A stretch of 64,000 nt of DNA from positions 1 to 64,000 of IMG/VR virus record IMGVR_UViG_3300038549_000009; one strand, 5' to 3'. The translations under genes were made by a program, and so were the position numbers. Source of the DNA: a virus. Below are positions 15,305 through 25,536 of this stretch, in pieces; within the stretch, counting starts at the first letter, position 1, and each line of letters opens with the position of its first letter. A model generated the notes under the pieces. That model made no database searches, was not told the DNA's origin, and was given only the letters and a program-made list of their open reading frames with translations.

Positions 15305-18300
15305 CTAGGTTGGCCCCAGTAGCTCGTCTCGGGCGCCCGAGCGCAGCGCGCGCGGGAGCAGGAGCAGCGTGCGCTGGTTGAGCGGGAGCCCGGCGAGCGC
15401 GATGGAGCGGCGGATGCTGCGGGCGTCGAGCATGAGCGGCGTGTCGGGGTATTGCTCGTTCCAGCCCTGCGCGGCGGCGAATGCGTCCTTCACGTCCTGA
15501 TCCTTTCCGTCGCGGATGCCGCGCACGATGTTGTCGTATATCTGCTGCCGGACCTGATTGTAGAACGCCACGTCCTGCTTCACGATCCGGTCGTGCGCGT
15601 ATATCTCCGCCATCGCGGCGCTCGAGAACCCGAGCGACTGCCAGAACGACTCCATGTGGCCCACGTCAGTGATCTTCCGGCCGGCCGGATCGGTGGCGAC
15701 TCCGGTCGTCCAGTAGTTGTAACCCTTGACCATGTTGCGCGCCGCAACCGGCAGCGCCTCGTTGGCCGCGCGGTTGTATTCGCCCTGCGTGAGGCTCCGC
15801 CCGCCCTTCAGCGCACCCTCGACCATCGCGCCCACCGGGCCTAGCACGTCAGACAGCACGCGATCATAGGTCGCATCCGCCGCGCCAAGCCGGGTGCCGG
15901 GGATGATGTCGCCGAGGCCCACGCGGGAGGAGAACTGCATCCCTGTTAGGGTGTTGACCGCGCCAGTCATGAGGAGCCCGGACAGGTCTGATCCCACAAC
16001 AGACTCGCTCGCATCCTTCAGCGCGTTGCGCATCGCGCGGCGCGTGTTGAACGGGCTGCCAAAGAGCCGCTGCGAGATCACGTCGATGATGTCGAGTATA
16101 TTCGACATGAACGGCAGGCCCTCGGTGCCGGCGGCCAGCCACAGGCTCAGCAGCGCGAAGCTCGCCGCACGCGGGCTCTGCTTGTAGAGGCCCGTAATCA
16201 TCTCGACCATGTAAATCGGGAAGCTCTTGAACACGAACAGGAGCGAGCCCAAATCAGAGTGGGCGAGACCGGGGCGGTTCGCCTCGTCGTAGCGGAACTG
16301 GGTTTTGTAAACCACGTCCTTCGCAAACTCATAGACCGTTGGCGTCGGGAGCTTGCCTGCCTTCGCGAGTTCTTGCCCCGTCTTATAGGCCGCGATGAAC
16401 GTGGCGAGCCGGTTGAGGTGCTCGCCGGCACGGAAGGGCGCCATCCAGACCTTGATCGCGTTCTGCACGCGCTTGGACCGCGAGTAGATGCTGCCGCGTG
16501 CCATGCCCATGATCTGAAATAGCTCCGTGTCGAGAATCGTCCCGTCGCGAGCGGCCATGATAAGCGCGTCGCGCAGCCCCGGCACGGAGTCGACATCAGG
16601 GATCGAGTTACCCTGCTTATCCTCCAGCTTCGGTAGCGAGGTGAGAGTATTGTAATTCGATGCCGCAGTTTTCAACCCGCCGAACGTGCGCGCGTAGGCT
16701 TGTCCGATCCCTGCATACTGTGACAGGTAGGGCACCGTGCCGAGCGGTAGCTGCGAGAGCTGCACGCCCATCGCGGCGAACGATCCGCCGAGGAAGTGGA
16801 GCGAGGCGAGCGAGCGGAGCTTCGAGGACCAGTTCGACTTGTCGTGCGCGGGGTTCATGACATAGCTCACGCGCTGCTCCGCGAGGCTGCGGTAGTGCCC
16901 GGCCAGCGGTCCATCGCCGTTCCACTCGTTGCGCGCCCGATCGGTCTCGAACGTCGGGCGCCCGTTGGCGTCCTGCCCCACGCGAACCTTGTAGCCCTGT
17001 AGCGCGTCTGCCAGCGCGGCACTGAATTCGGTGTGCGCCACCTTGTTCGAGATGCCGACCGCGAACTCCGCCAGAATGCGCTCGCCGTCGGTGCTGAAGC
17101 CCGGCACGTTTAAACGACGGAAGATGCGGTTCCGGCGGGTCGAGTCGGCCTCGATGGTGAACTTGGCCAGCCGCTCTTTCTCGGTCTGCGTGAGCTTGAT
17201 CCCGAGCCGATTTGCCGTGTCAAGGAAGTCGAGATAGCTGATCCCGCCGTCGTATTCCACCTTGTCCCGCGTGTTCCACTCGAAGGTGATCTCGGGGAAC
17301 TTCGGTCCGACCGCCTTCTGCAAATGGTCGAGTGCGTCCTGCGCCTGCTTCTGCGTCTGGAACTGCGTGTAGAACACTGTCACCGGGCCCTGCTCGGTCT
17401 TGATGTAGCCGTGCGTCACGAAGTCCCCGTAACGCCGCTCGGGGATGTATCCCGTGCGCACCAGCTCCTCGATCTGCGCGCGCCGGGTCGCCTCCCACGT
17501 TTTGTAGGCGGCGGAGTCGGCGCCGAGCGCCTGCCGGTAGACGGTCTGATCGGCGGTGAATTCCTCGCGCAGCATCTTGTTGACCATCTCACCGGCCTGA
17601 TCGAACATGCGCCGCTGGCGCTCAGTCAGCAGCGCGCGGAGCCGGTTATACTCCGGCGTCCCGACGGCGTGGTTCCCGACGGTGCGCTGCATGAGCGCGT
17701 TGCTGACGGCATCGCGGTCTGCTGTGGTCGTCGTCAGCGGCAGCCACTCGCTCAAGTTCTTCTCGACCGAGTCCGCGATCAGGCGCTTTTTGCGATCGCT
17801 GTGCGCGAACAACACGTTCGACACGTTCGCCACGCCCTTGCTGCGCTCCGAAATCTTGAGGAGCGACATCAGGTTCTTCTCCACCCAGCGCATCGTCGAT
17901 CCGGTGGACGAATCGCCGGCGTGCTTGAATATCTGATCCCACGTCTGCTTCGGGGCGCCTGCTTCATCCACGGCGGCGCTCACGCGATGGAGCATCTGCG
18001 TGTGCTGCGCGCTGCCCTTCGTGTATTGGTCGTCCATGTTCTCGAGCGCGGCCTTCGAGTAATACAGCTCGAAGCCATCGGAGTCCAGCATCGTCATTCC
18101 GTCCTGCGGCAGCGGCAACGTGGCATCGAGCGCGGCGCGCGAGAACATCGTGCCTTGGTTCTGTGTCACGCGCAGGTCGTCGATCGCGTTCTTGAAGTTG
18201 TAACCCGCCTTGCGGAAATTCTCGGGGCCGACCGGGGCCTTCAGCGCGATGTCGATCCAGTTGCGCACGAACGCCTGCTCGCGGTCGGGGCGCAGCTCGA

Positions 18301-21300
18301 GCCTCGACTTCCCGCGCGAGACTACCTCGCCGAACAGGTCGATCGTTTCCTTGTCCTTGTTCACGACGCGGCGGAAGTAGCCCCGCTCGAGCCCCATCTT
18401 TTTCGCTTCCTTGCGGGTCGCGTCCATGCGCGCCTTGATCGCCACCCACACGGCGGCCTGCACCTGATGGATCGGCCAGCCGAGCCGGTTCGCGAGCATC
18501 CGCGTCTCGCCCTCGACGAACGAGTATTGCGTCTGCGAAATCTTCCCGTCCTTGTCGCCGTAGCCGAAGGCGTGCGCCATCCACATATCAATCGTCCCGC
18601 CCTGCGTGTGCGCGCCGTAGTTGAGCTTGTCGATCTCGATCATGAGGTTGACGAACAGGTTGTTCCGCTTCCGCCCGCCGACGATCTCGCCTTTCTTGTT
18701 CATCCGGTCGAGCCCAGTCATCACCATCGAGGCGCTGCGCGACATTTCCTCCGGGAATACTCCGGCCCTGATCGGCTGCCCTTCCTTGAACTGGTGCCAC
18801 GCGGTCCACGCGTGCTTGAAGTTGAGCGGCACCGTCGTGCGCGGCGAGAAGATGGACAGGAGCTTGGCGAACTTCGTCGCCTCCGCCTGATTGCCGCCGA
18901 ACAGATCGAGGATCGCGCGGCTGGACTCGTCGTGCCAATAGCGCCCGTAGGGTTCGCCTTCCAACGCAAGCGACGAGACGCGCCTGCGCAAGCTGCGTAG
19001 GTCTGTGCCCGACTTCAGCCAGTCGGGGCCGCCCGGATACGTCACGCTCGACGCGCTCAGTAGGTCCTCGGTGCCGGCCTTGTTCACCGTGTCGATGCCG
19101 CTCTTGGCGTAGTAGCCGGCGTCGATCGCGGTGAAGATGTCCTCGTAGGTCTGGAAGCCTTGACCGTTGAAGTAGTTGATGACCTTCGTGAGGATGGCCC
19201 TGATCTTCTGCCACACGCGCTCGATCGGCCCGGTCGCGGTGAGGTGCCCGTTCCGCCAGAACTGGAACGCGTAGGCGTGAGCCTCCCGCTGGCTGCCGGA
19301 CGCTTCCTCTGCGAGGTTCGTGCCGTTCTCCGCGTCGTAGCGCTTCAGCACCTCGATCAGCTTGTTGAACTGCTCCGAGCCCGGCTGGAACGCGCGATTG
19401 ATGACAATCTGCTCCGAGCCAGAGAGCGCGTTCAGCTCGAGATAGTGGAAGCCCTCGTGCGCGGCGGCAGACAGAATATCCTGCGCGTTGTAAGCGAGCC
19501 CGATGACGTTCTTGCCACCGGTCGCGAGCGCCTGTCCGAAGTAGCCAGCGGCGCCGTCCATGACTTGCAGCCGGACCTCGAGATTCCCCGGCGTGCCGAG
19601 GATCGTGTTGAGGTAGGCGAGCGCCGCCTTCCCGCGCGCGGTGTAGAGCGCCTGCACCATCTGGTGCGCGTCGCGACTAACTTGGTTCGGCTCTCGCAAG
19701 ATGGCATCGCGCATCATCACCGGCAGGAGGTCCGCCTTCTGCGGGGCGAACTTGCGCTCCGGCCGGGCGAGCCCTTCGTTCTGCTTGCCGAAGAAGAACC
19801 ACGCGTTGAACCCGGTCGTCTCGGTCAGGAGCGCGGCCTTCGCCTTATCGGAGAACATCTGCGCGTGCGCGCGAGCCGCATTGATCTCCCCGCTCGCGCC
19901 GAACTCGAAGCCAGTGCGAGCGTGCCCGAACAGATCGTGGATCGCGCGGAACTTGATGATCGTTTCCTTCGGAATGAACGGGTGGTCCGTGAACTGATTG
20001 AACACGGCCAGATGCCGATTCTCGAACACGTCGCGGCGCATCGCGGCCGAGTCGGGATAGTGTGTCGGGTTGTCCGTCTCCTCGATCGTGACCAGCGTCT
20101 TCGCGACCTCATACTGTGCGTTGATCTCGCGCACGTATGCCTCGTAAGCGGTGCTCACTTCGGGATTGGTGCTGCGCGCCTCCAGCAGATCGTAGGCTTC
20201 GGCGAGCGCGCGGCCCAGCGTGGGATCGAACTTGATGTAGGGGATCACCGCGATCGGCGGCAGCCCCACGCTGCGGTTGTATTCCTGCGCGGCGTCGAAG
20301 ATCGGGTGCGAGACCGGTATCTCGAGCCCAGTCCGCAGGTCCGTGATCGCGATCTGCCCAGTGGCGCGCGCAAGCTGGAGCGCCTGCACCAGAGTGTGCA
20401 CCACGGTGCCCACGCTCAACACCGACTCGCCATCGTTGCGGTCGAACCAAGTGTGCAGCACGTTAGAAGGGTTCGAGAGCGAGGTTCCGTTCAGCGCCAC
20501 GAATGACTTGATATCCTCCGGCGAGACGATGCCGTCCTTCAAGTCCCGGCGCGGGATCAGCGGGAGCCCGACAACGTAGCCAGTCGTGCCGCGCAGGTCT
20601 TGCCCGGTGACGAGGTTTGTCGTCGACCACTTCGTCGCCTTATGTGCGTCGAGCGCGGCGGCCGAATTCTGCTGCAACGTCTCCGTGGTGGGCGCCGGTG
20701 CCACGCGGGTCCGGACGAATATCCGGAGCTGCCCCCTCGGATACAATACCGCCTCGTAACCGTCGGCCACGAGTCCCTTCTGGAAAAACGCAGCCGCGAT
20801 GCTGATATCCGGGCCGTAGCGATACTTGATCTCCTCCATCGCCTTGAGAAAGCGCGGGTCCGTGAGGAGATACGAAACCCTGTAGACTTTCGACGCGTCG
20901 AGCGTGCCGACATACTTCTGCCCCGCCTGAACCTCCGGCTCGCGGTAGTCTGTGCCTTCCACGACGGCGGAAGTGTAGAAGCTACCGAACTCGGTGTTCA
21001 CCGCTTGGTCGCGGCCCTTGACGCCACGGCCCATCATCTTCGGGTCGAGTTCAGACAATCCGGGCCTACCCCAGTGATTGAACGTGATGGTGTGACTCGG
21101 GGTGAGCGCGTCCTTCGAGAACAGCATCCGGTTCGGCCCGAGCTGCCGCTTGATCGCATCAGCCAGTTCGGGGACGAAACGCTTGTCTGCCAGCAGCTCC
21201 CGACGCTGATCCTCCGGCAAACGCTTCACATACGCGAGCGCGGCGTTGCGCGCTTCCGCGCTCGTGACCGGCTGGCCCGATGAAGTCAACTGCTCGAGGA

Positions 21301-23110
21301 CTGCGTCGATCGCTGCCGTGCGCGGACTCACCCGCGCAGACAGGAGCGACACATCACGCGGGTCTGATGCGATGGTGTTTACCACGTCGCTGACCGTGGA
21401 CGCGATGTAGTCGAGGACCGTCTGCTGATCGACCTGCGGCATTGTCCCCTTGAGGGCCGCCGCTGCCTCCTGCGTCAACAACTGCTGGTTGATGGCGGTG
21501 TCAGCATTGGGCATTTGAGAACGCGCAACCGCTTCCCGCATGATCGTCTTCAGCCGACCGGACAGCGCCTTGCCGCGTCCGGTGCGCGCCAGATTCGGGT
21601 TCGACAGGACGAGCGCTTCGACGTGCTTGTCGGCCTCGGCAACCTTCTCGTTGCGAATGTCCTCTATTGTGATCGGCGTGATCGGCTTCACGCGCTCGCG
21701 CGGCGCTTCGGTCACCACCTCCAGCGGGCGCGGCTGGAGCGCGGGCGCGGCTTTCGCCTGTTCGGTCGTCAACAGCAGGCCGGCCTTGCGCCGGATCGCG
21801 GCTATCTCGCCGAAGTTCTCGTTCCGGATCGCCGTTAGGATGTCGGCCTCCGGGATGTTCGCGCGTGCCAGCGCCTCGAACTCGTAGGGCGAGAAGACCG
21901 GCACGGCCGGGTTCTGCGGGATGACGCGCCCTTCGGCATCCAACTCGACGGGGGCCGCATACGTCCGGGCCTTGGCCACCGGGGGGACCCCCTCCCCGAT
22001 CCTGCGCTCGGGCGCGGGCGGGGGAGCGGGCGGAAGCGGGGCCCGTCCATAAATTGACAGGAACGTCCCCTCCTGCACTGGTTCCTCCTCGGGCCTGACG
22101 GTATAGGCGCCGGGCTTTCCCGGAAACGCCACGGGAGGCAGCGTGGGGCGCTCCGTGAGGGGCTGGAAGGGCACCTCGACGCCGGGGGCAGCCTCCGGGC
22201 CTCCGGGAGGTGCCGGGGGCGCTGGCGGGGCTGCTGGAGGCGCCGGCTGGGCCGGGGCTGCGGCTTGAGCCGGTGCCTCCGGGGCCGTGCGCGGCCGGAA
22301 GGCGGCGGCACCACCCAGCGCGCCGAAGGTCGGGATCGCGCCGAGGGTAGTTGTAATCATGGTGTCCCGGAGCTGCTTCGTCTCCGGGATGTTGCCGGTA
22401 GCGAACATGCCCTTCACGGCGTCTTGCGCGGACTCCGTGGCGCCTTCAACCAGCGGGGAACCGATCAGCGCAGCCGCCAGCCGGAACGGCAGCGGCCCGA
22501 CTTTCTTGCCGAGCAGTAACGCGGCCGGGATCAGCAGGGAGGCGAAGTCAAGCGCGCCCGAGATTGCGCCGCCGGCGATCGCCCGCGATTCGGCGTTCGT
22601 CGCGCCGGCCTCTCGGGCCATCTGATACGTCTCACCGATCTCGTTCGTGAAGCTCGTAGCCGCCGCGCCGCCTACCATGCCGGGGAGGAACCGGCCCCCG
22701 ACGAGCTTCGAGGCCGTGCCGAGAATCGTGCCGGTGCCGAGAGACGCGGCCAAGCTGGCAAGCAGGTTGCCGGAGCTGTAGCCGGTGATGTCGATGAATT
22801 TCTTGGGGTCTTGTAGCGCCTCGTCGACCGAGAACGGCTGCGGGAACTGGCGCTGTTCGACCTCAGCCTTCTCCCGCACACCGGCGCCGAAGCCGCCGAG
22901 AGCCGGAGCGCCCGCCCGTGCTGCGGCCAGTTCGAGCGCGCTACCGGCGGCAGCAGTCAAGCCAGTGCGGCCTGCGCCGAAGCCAGATGCGATTACGCCG
23001 GGTTGTGGGGCCGGACCGGGGCTGAGCACGAAACCGGGCGGCGCGTAGACCGACTCGGTATCAGTTGTTGGCTCGCCAGCTTCGGGCGGGACCAGAAGTT
23101 CATCTGCCAT
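15305..23110 (-). CDS. giant polyvalent internal virion protein, 2601 residues
   Basis: The ATG overlaps the upstream stop. The first 450 residues hold Gly/Ala-rich membrane-like segments and a Pro-rich region. Around residues 660-805 an ADP-ribosyltransferase-like or large-polyvalent domain is suggested by HWGRPGLSELDPKMMGRGVKG. Residues near 1060 carry FRAIHDLFGHA, and a zincin-like HEGFH motif lies near 1218. A conserved helical module with FSPRT follows near 1422, and a long alpha-helical C-terminal region ends the protein. Such proteins are packaged and injected with the DNA and carry several enzymatic domains. No virion RNA polymerase motifs were found. Confidence 0.8.
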   Translation of the reverse strand: MADELLVPPEAGEPTTDTESVYAPPGFVLSPGPAPQPGVIASGFGAGRTGLTAAAGSALELAAARAGAPALGGFGAGVREKAEVEQRQFPQPFSVDEALQDPKKFIDITGYSSGNLLASLAASLGTGTILGTASKLVGGRFLPGMVGGAAATSFTNEIGETYQMAREAGATNAESRAIAGGAISGALDFASLLIPAALLLGKKVGPLPFRLAAALIGSPLVEGATESAQDAVKGMFATGNIPETKQLRDTMITTTLGAIPTFGALGGAAAFRPRTAPEAPAQAAAPAQPAPPAAPPAPPAPPGGPEAAPGVEVPFQPLTERPTLPPVAFPGKPGAYTVRPEEEPVQEGTFLSIYGRAPLPPAPPPAPERRIGEGVPPVAKARTYAAPVELDAEGRVIPQNPAVPVFSPYEFEALARANIPEADILTAIRNENFGEIAAIRRKAGLLLTTEQAKAAPALQPRPLEVVTEAPRERVKPITPITIEDIRNEKVAEADKHVEALVLSNPNLARTGRGKALSGRLKTIMREAVARSQMPNADTAINQQLLTQEAAAALKGTMPQVDQQTVLDYIASTVSDVVNTIASDPRDVSLLSARVSPRTAAIDAVLEQLTSSGQPVTSAEARNAALAYVKRLPEDQRRELLADKRFVPELADAIKRQLGPNRMLFSKDALTPSHTITFNHWGRPGLSELDPKMMGRGVKGRDQAVNTEFGSFYTSAVVEGTDYREPEVQAGQKYVGTLDASKVYRVSYLLTDPRFLKAMEEIKYRYGPDISIAAAFFQKGLVADGYEAVLYPRGQLRIFVRTRVAPAPTTETLQQNSAAALDAHKATKWSTTNLVTGQDLRGTTGYVVGLPLIPRRDLKDGIVSPEDIKSFVALNGTSLSNPSNVLHTWFDRNDGESVLSVGTVVHTLVQALQLARATGQIAITDLRTGLEIPVSHPIFDAAQEYNRSVGLPPIAVIPYIKFDPTLGRALAEAYDLLEARSTNPEVSTAYEAYVREINAQYEVAKTLVTIEETDNPTHYPDSAAMRRDVFENRHLAVFNQFTDHPFIPKETIIKFRAIHDLFGHARTGFEFGASGEINAARAHAQMFSDKAKAALLTETTGFNAWFFFGKQNEGLARPERKFAPQKADLLPVMMRDAILREPNQVSRDAHQMVQALYTARGKAALAYLNTILGTPGNLEVRLQVMDGAAGYFGQALATGGKNVIGLAYNAQDILSAAAHEGFHYLELNALSGSEQIVINRAFQPGSEQFNKLIEVLKRYDAENGTNLAEEASGSQREAHAYAFQFWRNGHLTATGPIERVWQKIRAILTKVINYFNGQGFQTYEDIFTAIDAGYYAKSGIDTVNKAGTEDLLSASSVTYPGGPDWLKSGTDLRSLRRRVSSLALEGEPYGRYWHDESSRAILDLFGGNQAEATKFAKLLSIFSPRTTVPLNFKHAWTAWHQFKEGQPIRAGVFPEEMSRSASMVMTGLDRMNKKGEIVGGRKRNNLFVNLMIEIDKLNYGAHTQGGTIDMWMAHAFGYGDKDGKISQTQYSFVEGETRMLANRLGWPIHQVQAAVWVAIKARMDATRKEAKKMGLERGYFRRVVNKDKETIDLFGEVVSRGKSRLELRPDREQAFVRNWIDIALKAPVGPENFRKAGYNFKNAIDDLRVTQNQGTMFSRAALDATLPLPQDGMTMLDSDGFELYYSKAALENMDDQYTKGSAQHTQMLHRVSAAVDEAGAPKQTWDQIFKHAGDSSTGSTMRWVEKNLMSLLKISERSKGVANVSNVLFAHSDRKKRLIADSVEKNLSEWLPLTTTTADRDAVSNALMQRTVGNHAVGTPEYNRLRALLTERQRRMFDQAGEMVNKMLREEFTADQTVYRQALGADSAAYKTWEATRRAQIEELVRTGYIPERRYGDFVTHGYIKTEQGPVTVFYTQFQTQKQAQDALDHLQKAVGPKFPEITFEWNTRDKVEYDGGISYLDFLDTANRLGIKLTQTEKERLAKFTIEADSTRRNRIFRRLNVPGFSTDGERILAEFAVGISNKVAHTEFSAALADALQGYKVRVGQDANGRPTFETDRARNEWNGDGPLAGHYRSLAEQRVSYVMNPAHDKSNWSSKLRSLASLHFLGGSFAAMGVQLSQLPLGTVPYLSQYAGIGQAYARTFGGLKTAASNYNTLTSLPKLEDKQGNSIPDVDSVPGLRDALIMAARDGTILDTELFQIMGMARGSIYSRSKRVQNAIKVWMAPFRAGEHLNRLATFIAAYKTGQELAKAGKLPTPTVYEFAKDVVYKTQFRYDEANRPGLAHSDLGSLLFVFKSFPIYMVEMITGLYKQSPRAASFALLSLWLAAGTEGLPFMSNILDIIDVISQRLFGSPFNTRRAMRNALKDASESVVGSDLSGLLMTGAVNTLTGMQFSSRVGLGDIIPGTRLGAADATYDRVLSDVLGPVGAMVEGALKGGRSLTQGEYNRAANEALPVAARNMVKGYNYWTTGVATDPAGRKITDVGHMESFWQSLGFSSAAMAEIYAHDRIVKQDVAFYNQVRQQIYDNIVRGIRDGKDQDVKDAFAAAQGWNEQYPDTPLMLDARSIRRSIALAGLPLNQRTLLLLPRALRSGARDELLGPT

Positions 23111-24549
23111 TATTTCGTCGTCAGCGGTTGCAGCTTGAGGTCCTTGTCAACTCTGTATTGCAGCCCCGTGTTGGGGTCTGTGTAAACCTGCCCCGGCGTC
23201 ATCGGCTGCCGAACGGGAAGCTGCCGCGCTTCGCCGCCCCGCACCTGAATGACTTCCGAAGGCTGTCCGGGAATGATCGACGGAGTGACCGCCGTCGTCG
23301 GGCGCTCGGGTGTGCCACCACCAAGCAGGACCGCCGCGCTTGTCGCGTCGATTTTCTTGCTCTTGAGTAGCGAATCAATGAGCGCATTCCGGCGAGTGAT
23401 CGCGGTCGTCTCCGCCGCCGCCTTTGCAGCAGCCGGGGCGCCCTTGAGCAGTTCTGTGAGAGCCTTCGCTTGAGCCGCCTTGGTCCCTTCACCGGCGATG
23501 ATCGTCGCTTGCAGGTTTGCGAGGTTCGTCTCGGCGGCCCGACGAGCGACGCGGGTTCGCGCGGTGAGAACAGCCTGCTGCGCATCGAACAGTTTCTCCG
23601 CCGTATCCACCTGTTGTAGCTGCTCTGGTGTGGTGGCGATGGCGCGGGCAGTCCCGAACTCGCGGTCCCGTAGAGCCGCCGACAGCGCTTGAGCCTTCTC
23701 CGTCGCAGTCACACCGGGGACTGTGCTGACTGTCCCACGAGAAGTTTCGGGTGTGATCTCACGCATAGTGCCGCCGCGCTCGATCGCGTCGATCATGTCC
23801 TGCCGGACGTTCGTGTAGCTGGTGCTGCCGTCCGGATTGGTGATCGCCACGACGGGCTCCGGTTGTGGTGCGGGCGCGGGCGTCGGCACAGCCGCCGGAG
23901 CAGCCGCCGGAGCGGTAGGAGCCGGGGCACGCGACGGAGGCGTTGCGGACGGGCGGGCGCCAAACGCGAACGGAGAGCCCTCGAACGCGCTCACATTCAT
24001 GCGTTCCGCAGCCTCGATGGTCGACTGTGGAAGACCGCCAAGAAACTCAGGAGCATTCCTCGCATACAGCTCCGCGAGACCGCGCCCGATAAATTCGAGC
24101 GGATTGGACGCGATCAGAGACACAGTCTCGGGATTGCGCTCGCCCGCTAGAGCCGCACCGACTGCGGCGCCGCCTCCAACAGCAAGGGGGGCCAGAGCGG
24201 CGGACCCGGCACCGGCGCGCACTACCGCGCCAGTAGCGCCGGGAACCGACCGCGCGCGAGTCAACGCATCGAGAAAGCTCCGGGAAGCAGCCGCCGCACC
24301 GGGAGCAGCCGGAGCTGCACCGGCGGCAGCGCGGGCAGCAGCAAGACCGGGACCGGGGCGGTAGAACTGCGACCCGCGAAAGTTCACGCCGCTCGGAGCG
24401 CCGGGGCCGGCAGCGGAAAGGCCGGGCGTAGCGCCTGCGGCCGGGGCCGCGCCGGGGGCAGCCGGAGTCGCGCCGAGGCGGTTAAGCGGATCGCCGCCCG
24501 GCTGGAGCAGCGGCTCGAGAGAGCTGAGGAGATACGGGTCAAGGGCCAT
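23110..24549 (-). CDS. internal virion protein, Ala/Pro-rich
   Basis: This is a 479-residue protein with an N-terminal Ala/Pro/Gly-rich half and a helical Ala/Glu-rich C-terminal half (ARRAAETNLANLQATIIAGEGTKAAQAKAL). It directly precedes and overlaps the giant protein, as ejection proteins do in P22- and T7-like phages. It probably forms part of the internal core or ejection apparatus. The role is inferred from context. Confidence 0.6.
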   Translation of the reverse strand: MALDPYLLSSLEPLLQPGGDPLNRLGATPAAPGAAPAAGATPGLSAAGPGAPSGVNFRGSQFYRPGPGLAAARAAAGAAPAAPGAAAASRSFLDALTRARSVPGATGAVVRAGAGSAALAPLAVGGGAAVGAALAGERNPETVSLIASNPLEFIGRGLAELYARNAPEFLGGLPQSTIEAAERMNVSAFEGSPFAFGARPSATPPSRAPAPTAPAAAPAAVPTPAPAPQPEPVVAITNPDGSTSYTNVRQDMIDAIERGGTMREITPETSRGTVSTVPGVTATEKAQALSAALRDREFGTARAIATTPEQLQQVDTAEKLFDAQQAVLTARTRVARRAAETNLANLQATIIAGEGTKAAQAKALTELLKGAPAAAKAAAETTAITRRNALIDSLLKSKKIDATSAAVLLGGGTPERPTTAVTPSIIPGQPSEVIQVRGGEARQLPVRQPMTPGQVYTDPNTGLQYRVDKDLKLQPLTTK

Positions 24550-24558
24550 GTGTGCGCC

Positions 24559-25536
24559 TTACTGTTGAGTGTTGTTGCTGAGCTGCGCGAGCGAGTTCTG
24601 CGCAGCGGTTGCGGCCGACGCGATCGACGCGATCGCCGCTGCCGACTTGATCGCGGCATCCACGCGCGCCTTCGTGTTCTCGTTCGTGAGCGAGACGAAG
24701 TTCTTCTGCTGGTCGAGGAACGCGATCCCGTTGTGCTTGCCCCAGTCGAGCAGCAGCGCCTCGCCGGCGATCAGCGCCCGGTAGTAATCCGAGGACGAGT
24801 CGTAGAGCTTGAGCCGCGCCTGACTGATGGCGGTGCCGTAGTCCACGGACTCTTTGACGATCCCGAGCCAAGCGCGGAGGTAGTTGACCGTCGCGTCGAT
24901 GGCGCCGAGCCGCAGCCGGATGCCCTGCTCCACGGCGAAGCGGATGTTCGCGATCTCGATCTCGACCTGCTTGATCGCGACCTCGCGAGAGTGCGTCGAG
25001 ACCTTCTGGCTCAGCGCGTCCTGTATGCGCGCCGTCGCGTTAAACAGCGCACCGGAGGGCAGCGAGAATCCGCGCCCAGCGAATTGTTCGACGACCTCGT
25101 CCGTCTGCCGCTGCGCGTCAAGCGCCTCGCGGGCGCGCGAGCGCTCCCATATCTGGTCCTCGACGGCCGCCGGGATGCCGGTGCCACCGTTCAGGATCGT
25201 GTTGCATATCCAGTTGTCGATCGTGTTCGGCAGGCAGTCGTCGATCTCGGGGAAGAACCGCTCGACCAGCGCCGTCAGGCGCGCATCGAACTCGGGCCCG
25301 AGCTGATCGAACAGCTCGTTGAAGTTCGACTTGAACTCCACGCTGGCGTCACCGCTGGGCGGGATCGGCGGCGCTGATACGTTGGGCTCGGCCGGCTGAG
25401 GTGGATCGCTGAGGGTCGTGACGACGAGCCCGGCGACCTGCGCCTGCTCGGCCAGATCGACCGCCGCATCGCCGTAAGTCTGCGCGAACTCGCGGGCCTC
25501 GGCTATGATTTCTTCGATGGTAGATTCTGCGCTCAC
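24559..25536 (-). CDS. helical internal virion protein
   Basis: This is a 325-residue GTG-start protein, predominantly alpha-helical, with Ala-rich C-terminal heptads (VDAAIKSAAAIASIASAATAA). It lies in the ejection-protein block between tail proteins and the giant polyvalent protein. The helical composition suits an internal core or ejection protein. No enzymatic motif is visible. Confidence 0.6.
   Translation of the reverse strand: MSAESTIEEIIAEAREFAQTYGDAAVDLAEQAQVAGLVVTTLSDPPQPAEPNVSAPPIPPSGDASVEFKSNFNELFDQLGPEFDARLTALVERFFPEIDDCLPNTIDNWICNTILNGGTGIPAAVEDQIWERSRAREALDAQRQTDEVVEQFAGRGFSLPSGALFNATARIQDALSQKVSTHSREVAIKQVEIEIANIRFAVEQGIRLRLGAIDATVNYLRAWLGIVKESVDYGTAISQARLKLYDSSSDYYRALIAGEALLLDWGKHNGIAFLDQQKNFVSLTNENTKARVDAAIKSAAAIASIASAATAAQNSLAQLSNNTQQ

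Noticed and set aside
11682-20506. Long plus-strand open frames opposite the late operon (for example 11682-13220, 17324-19000 and 19160-20506)
   Set aside because: They are antisense shadows of high-G+C genes: Arg/His-rich composition, no RBS, no family signal, and overlap with proteins that have clear domains on the minus strand.
15305-23110. The giant protein as an N4-type virion RNA polymerase
   Set aside because: No T7-like RNA polymerase motifs were found; the region instead shows polyvalent-domain and zincin-like patterns.
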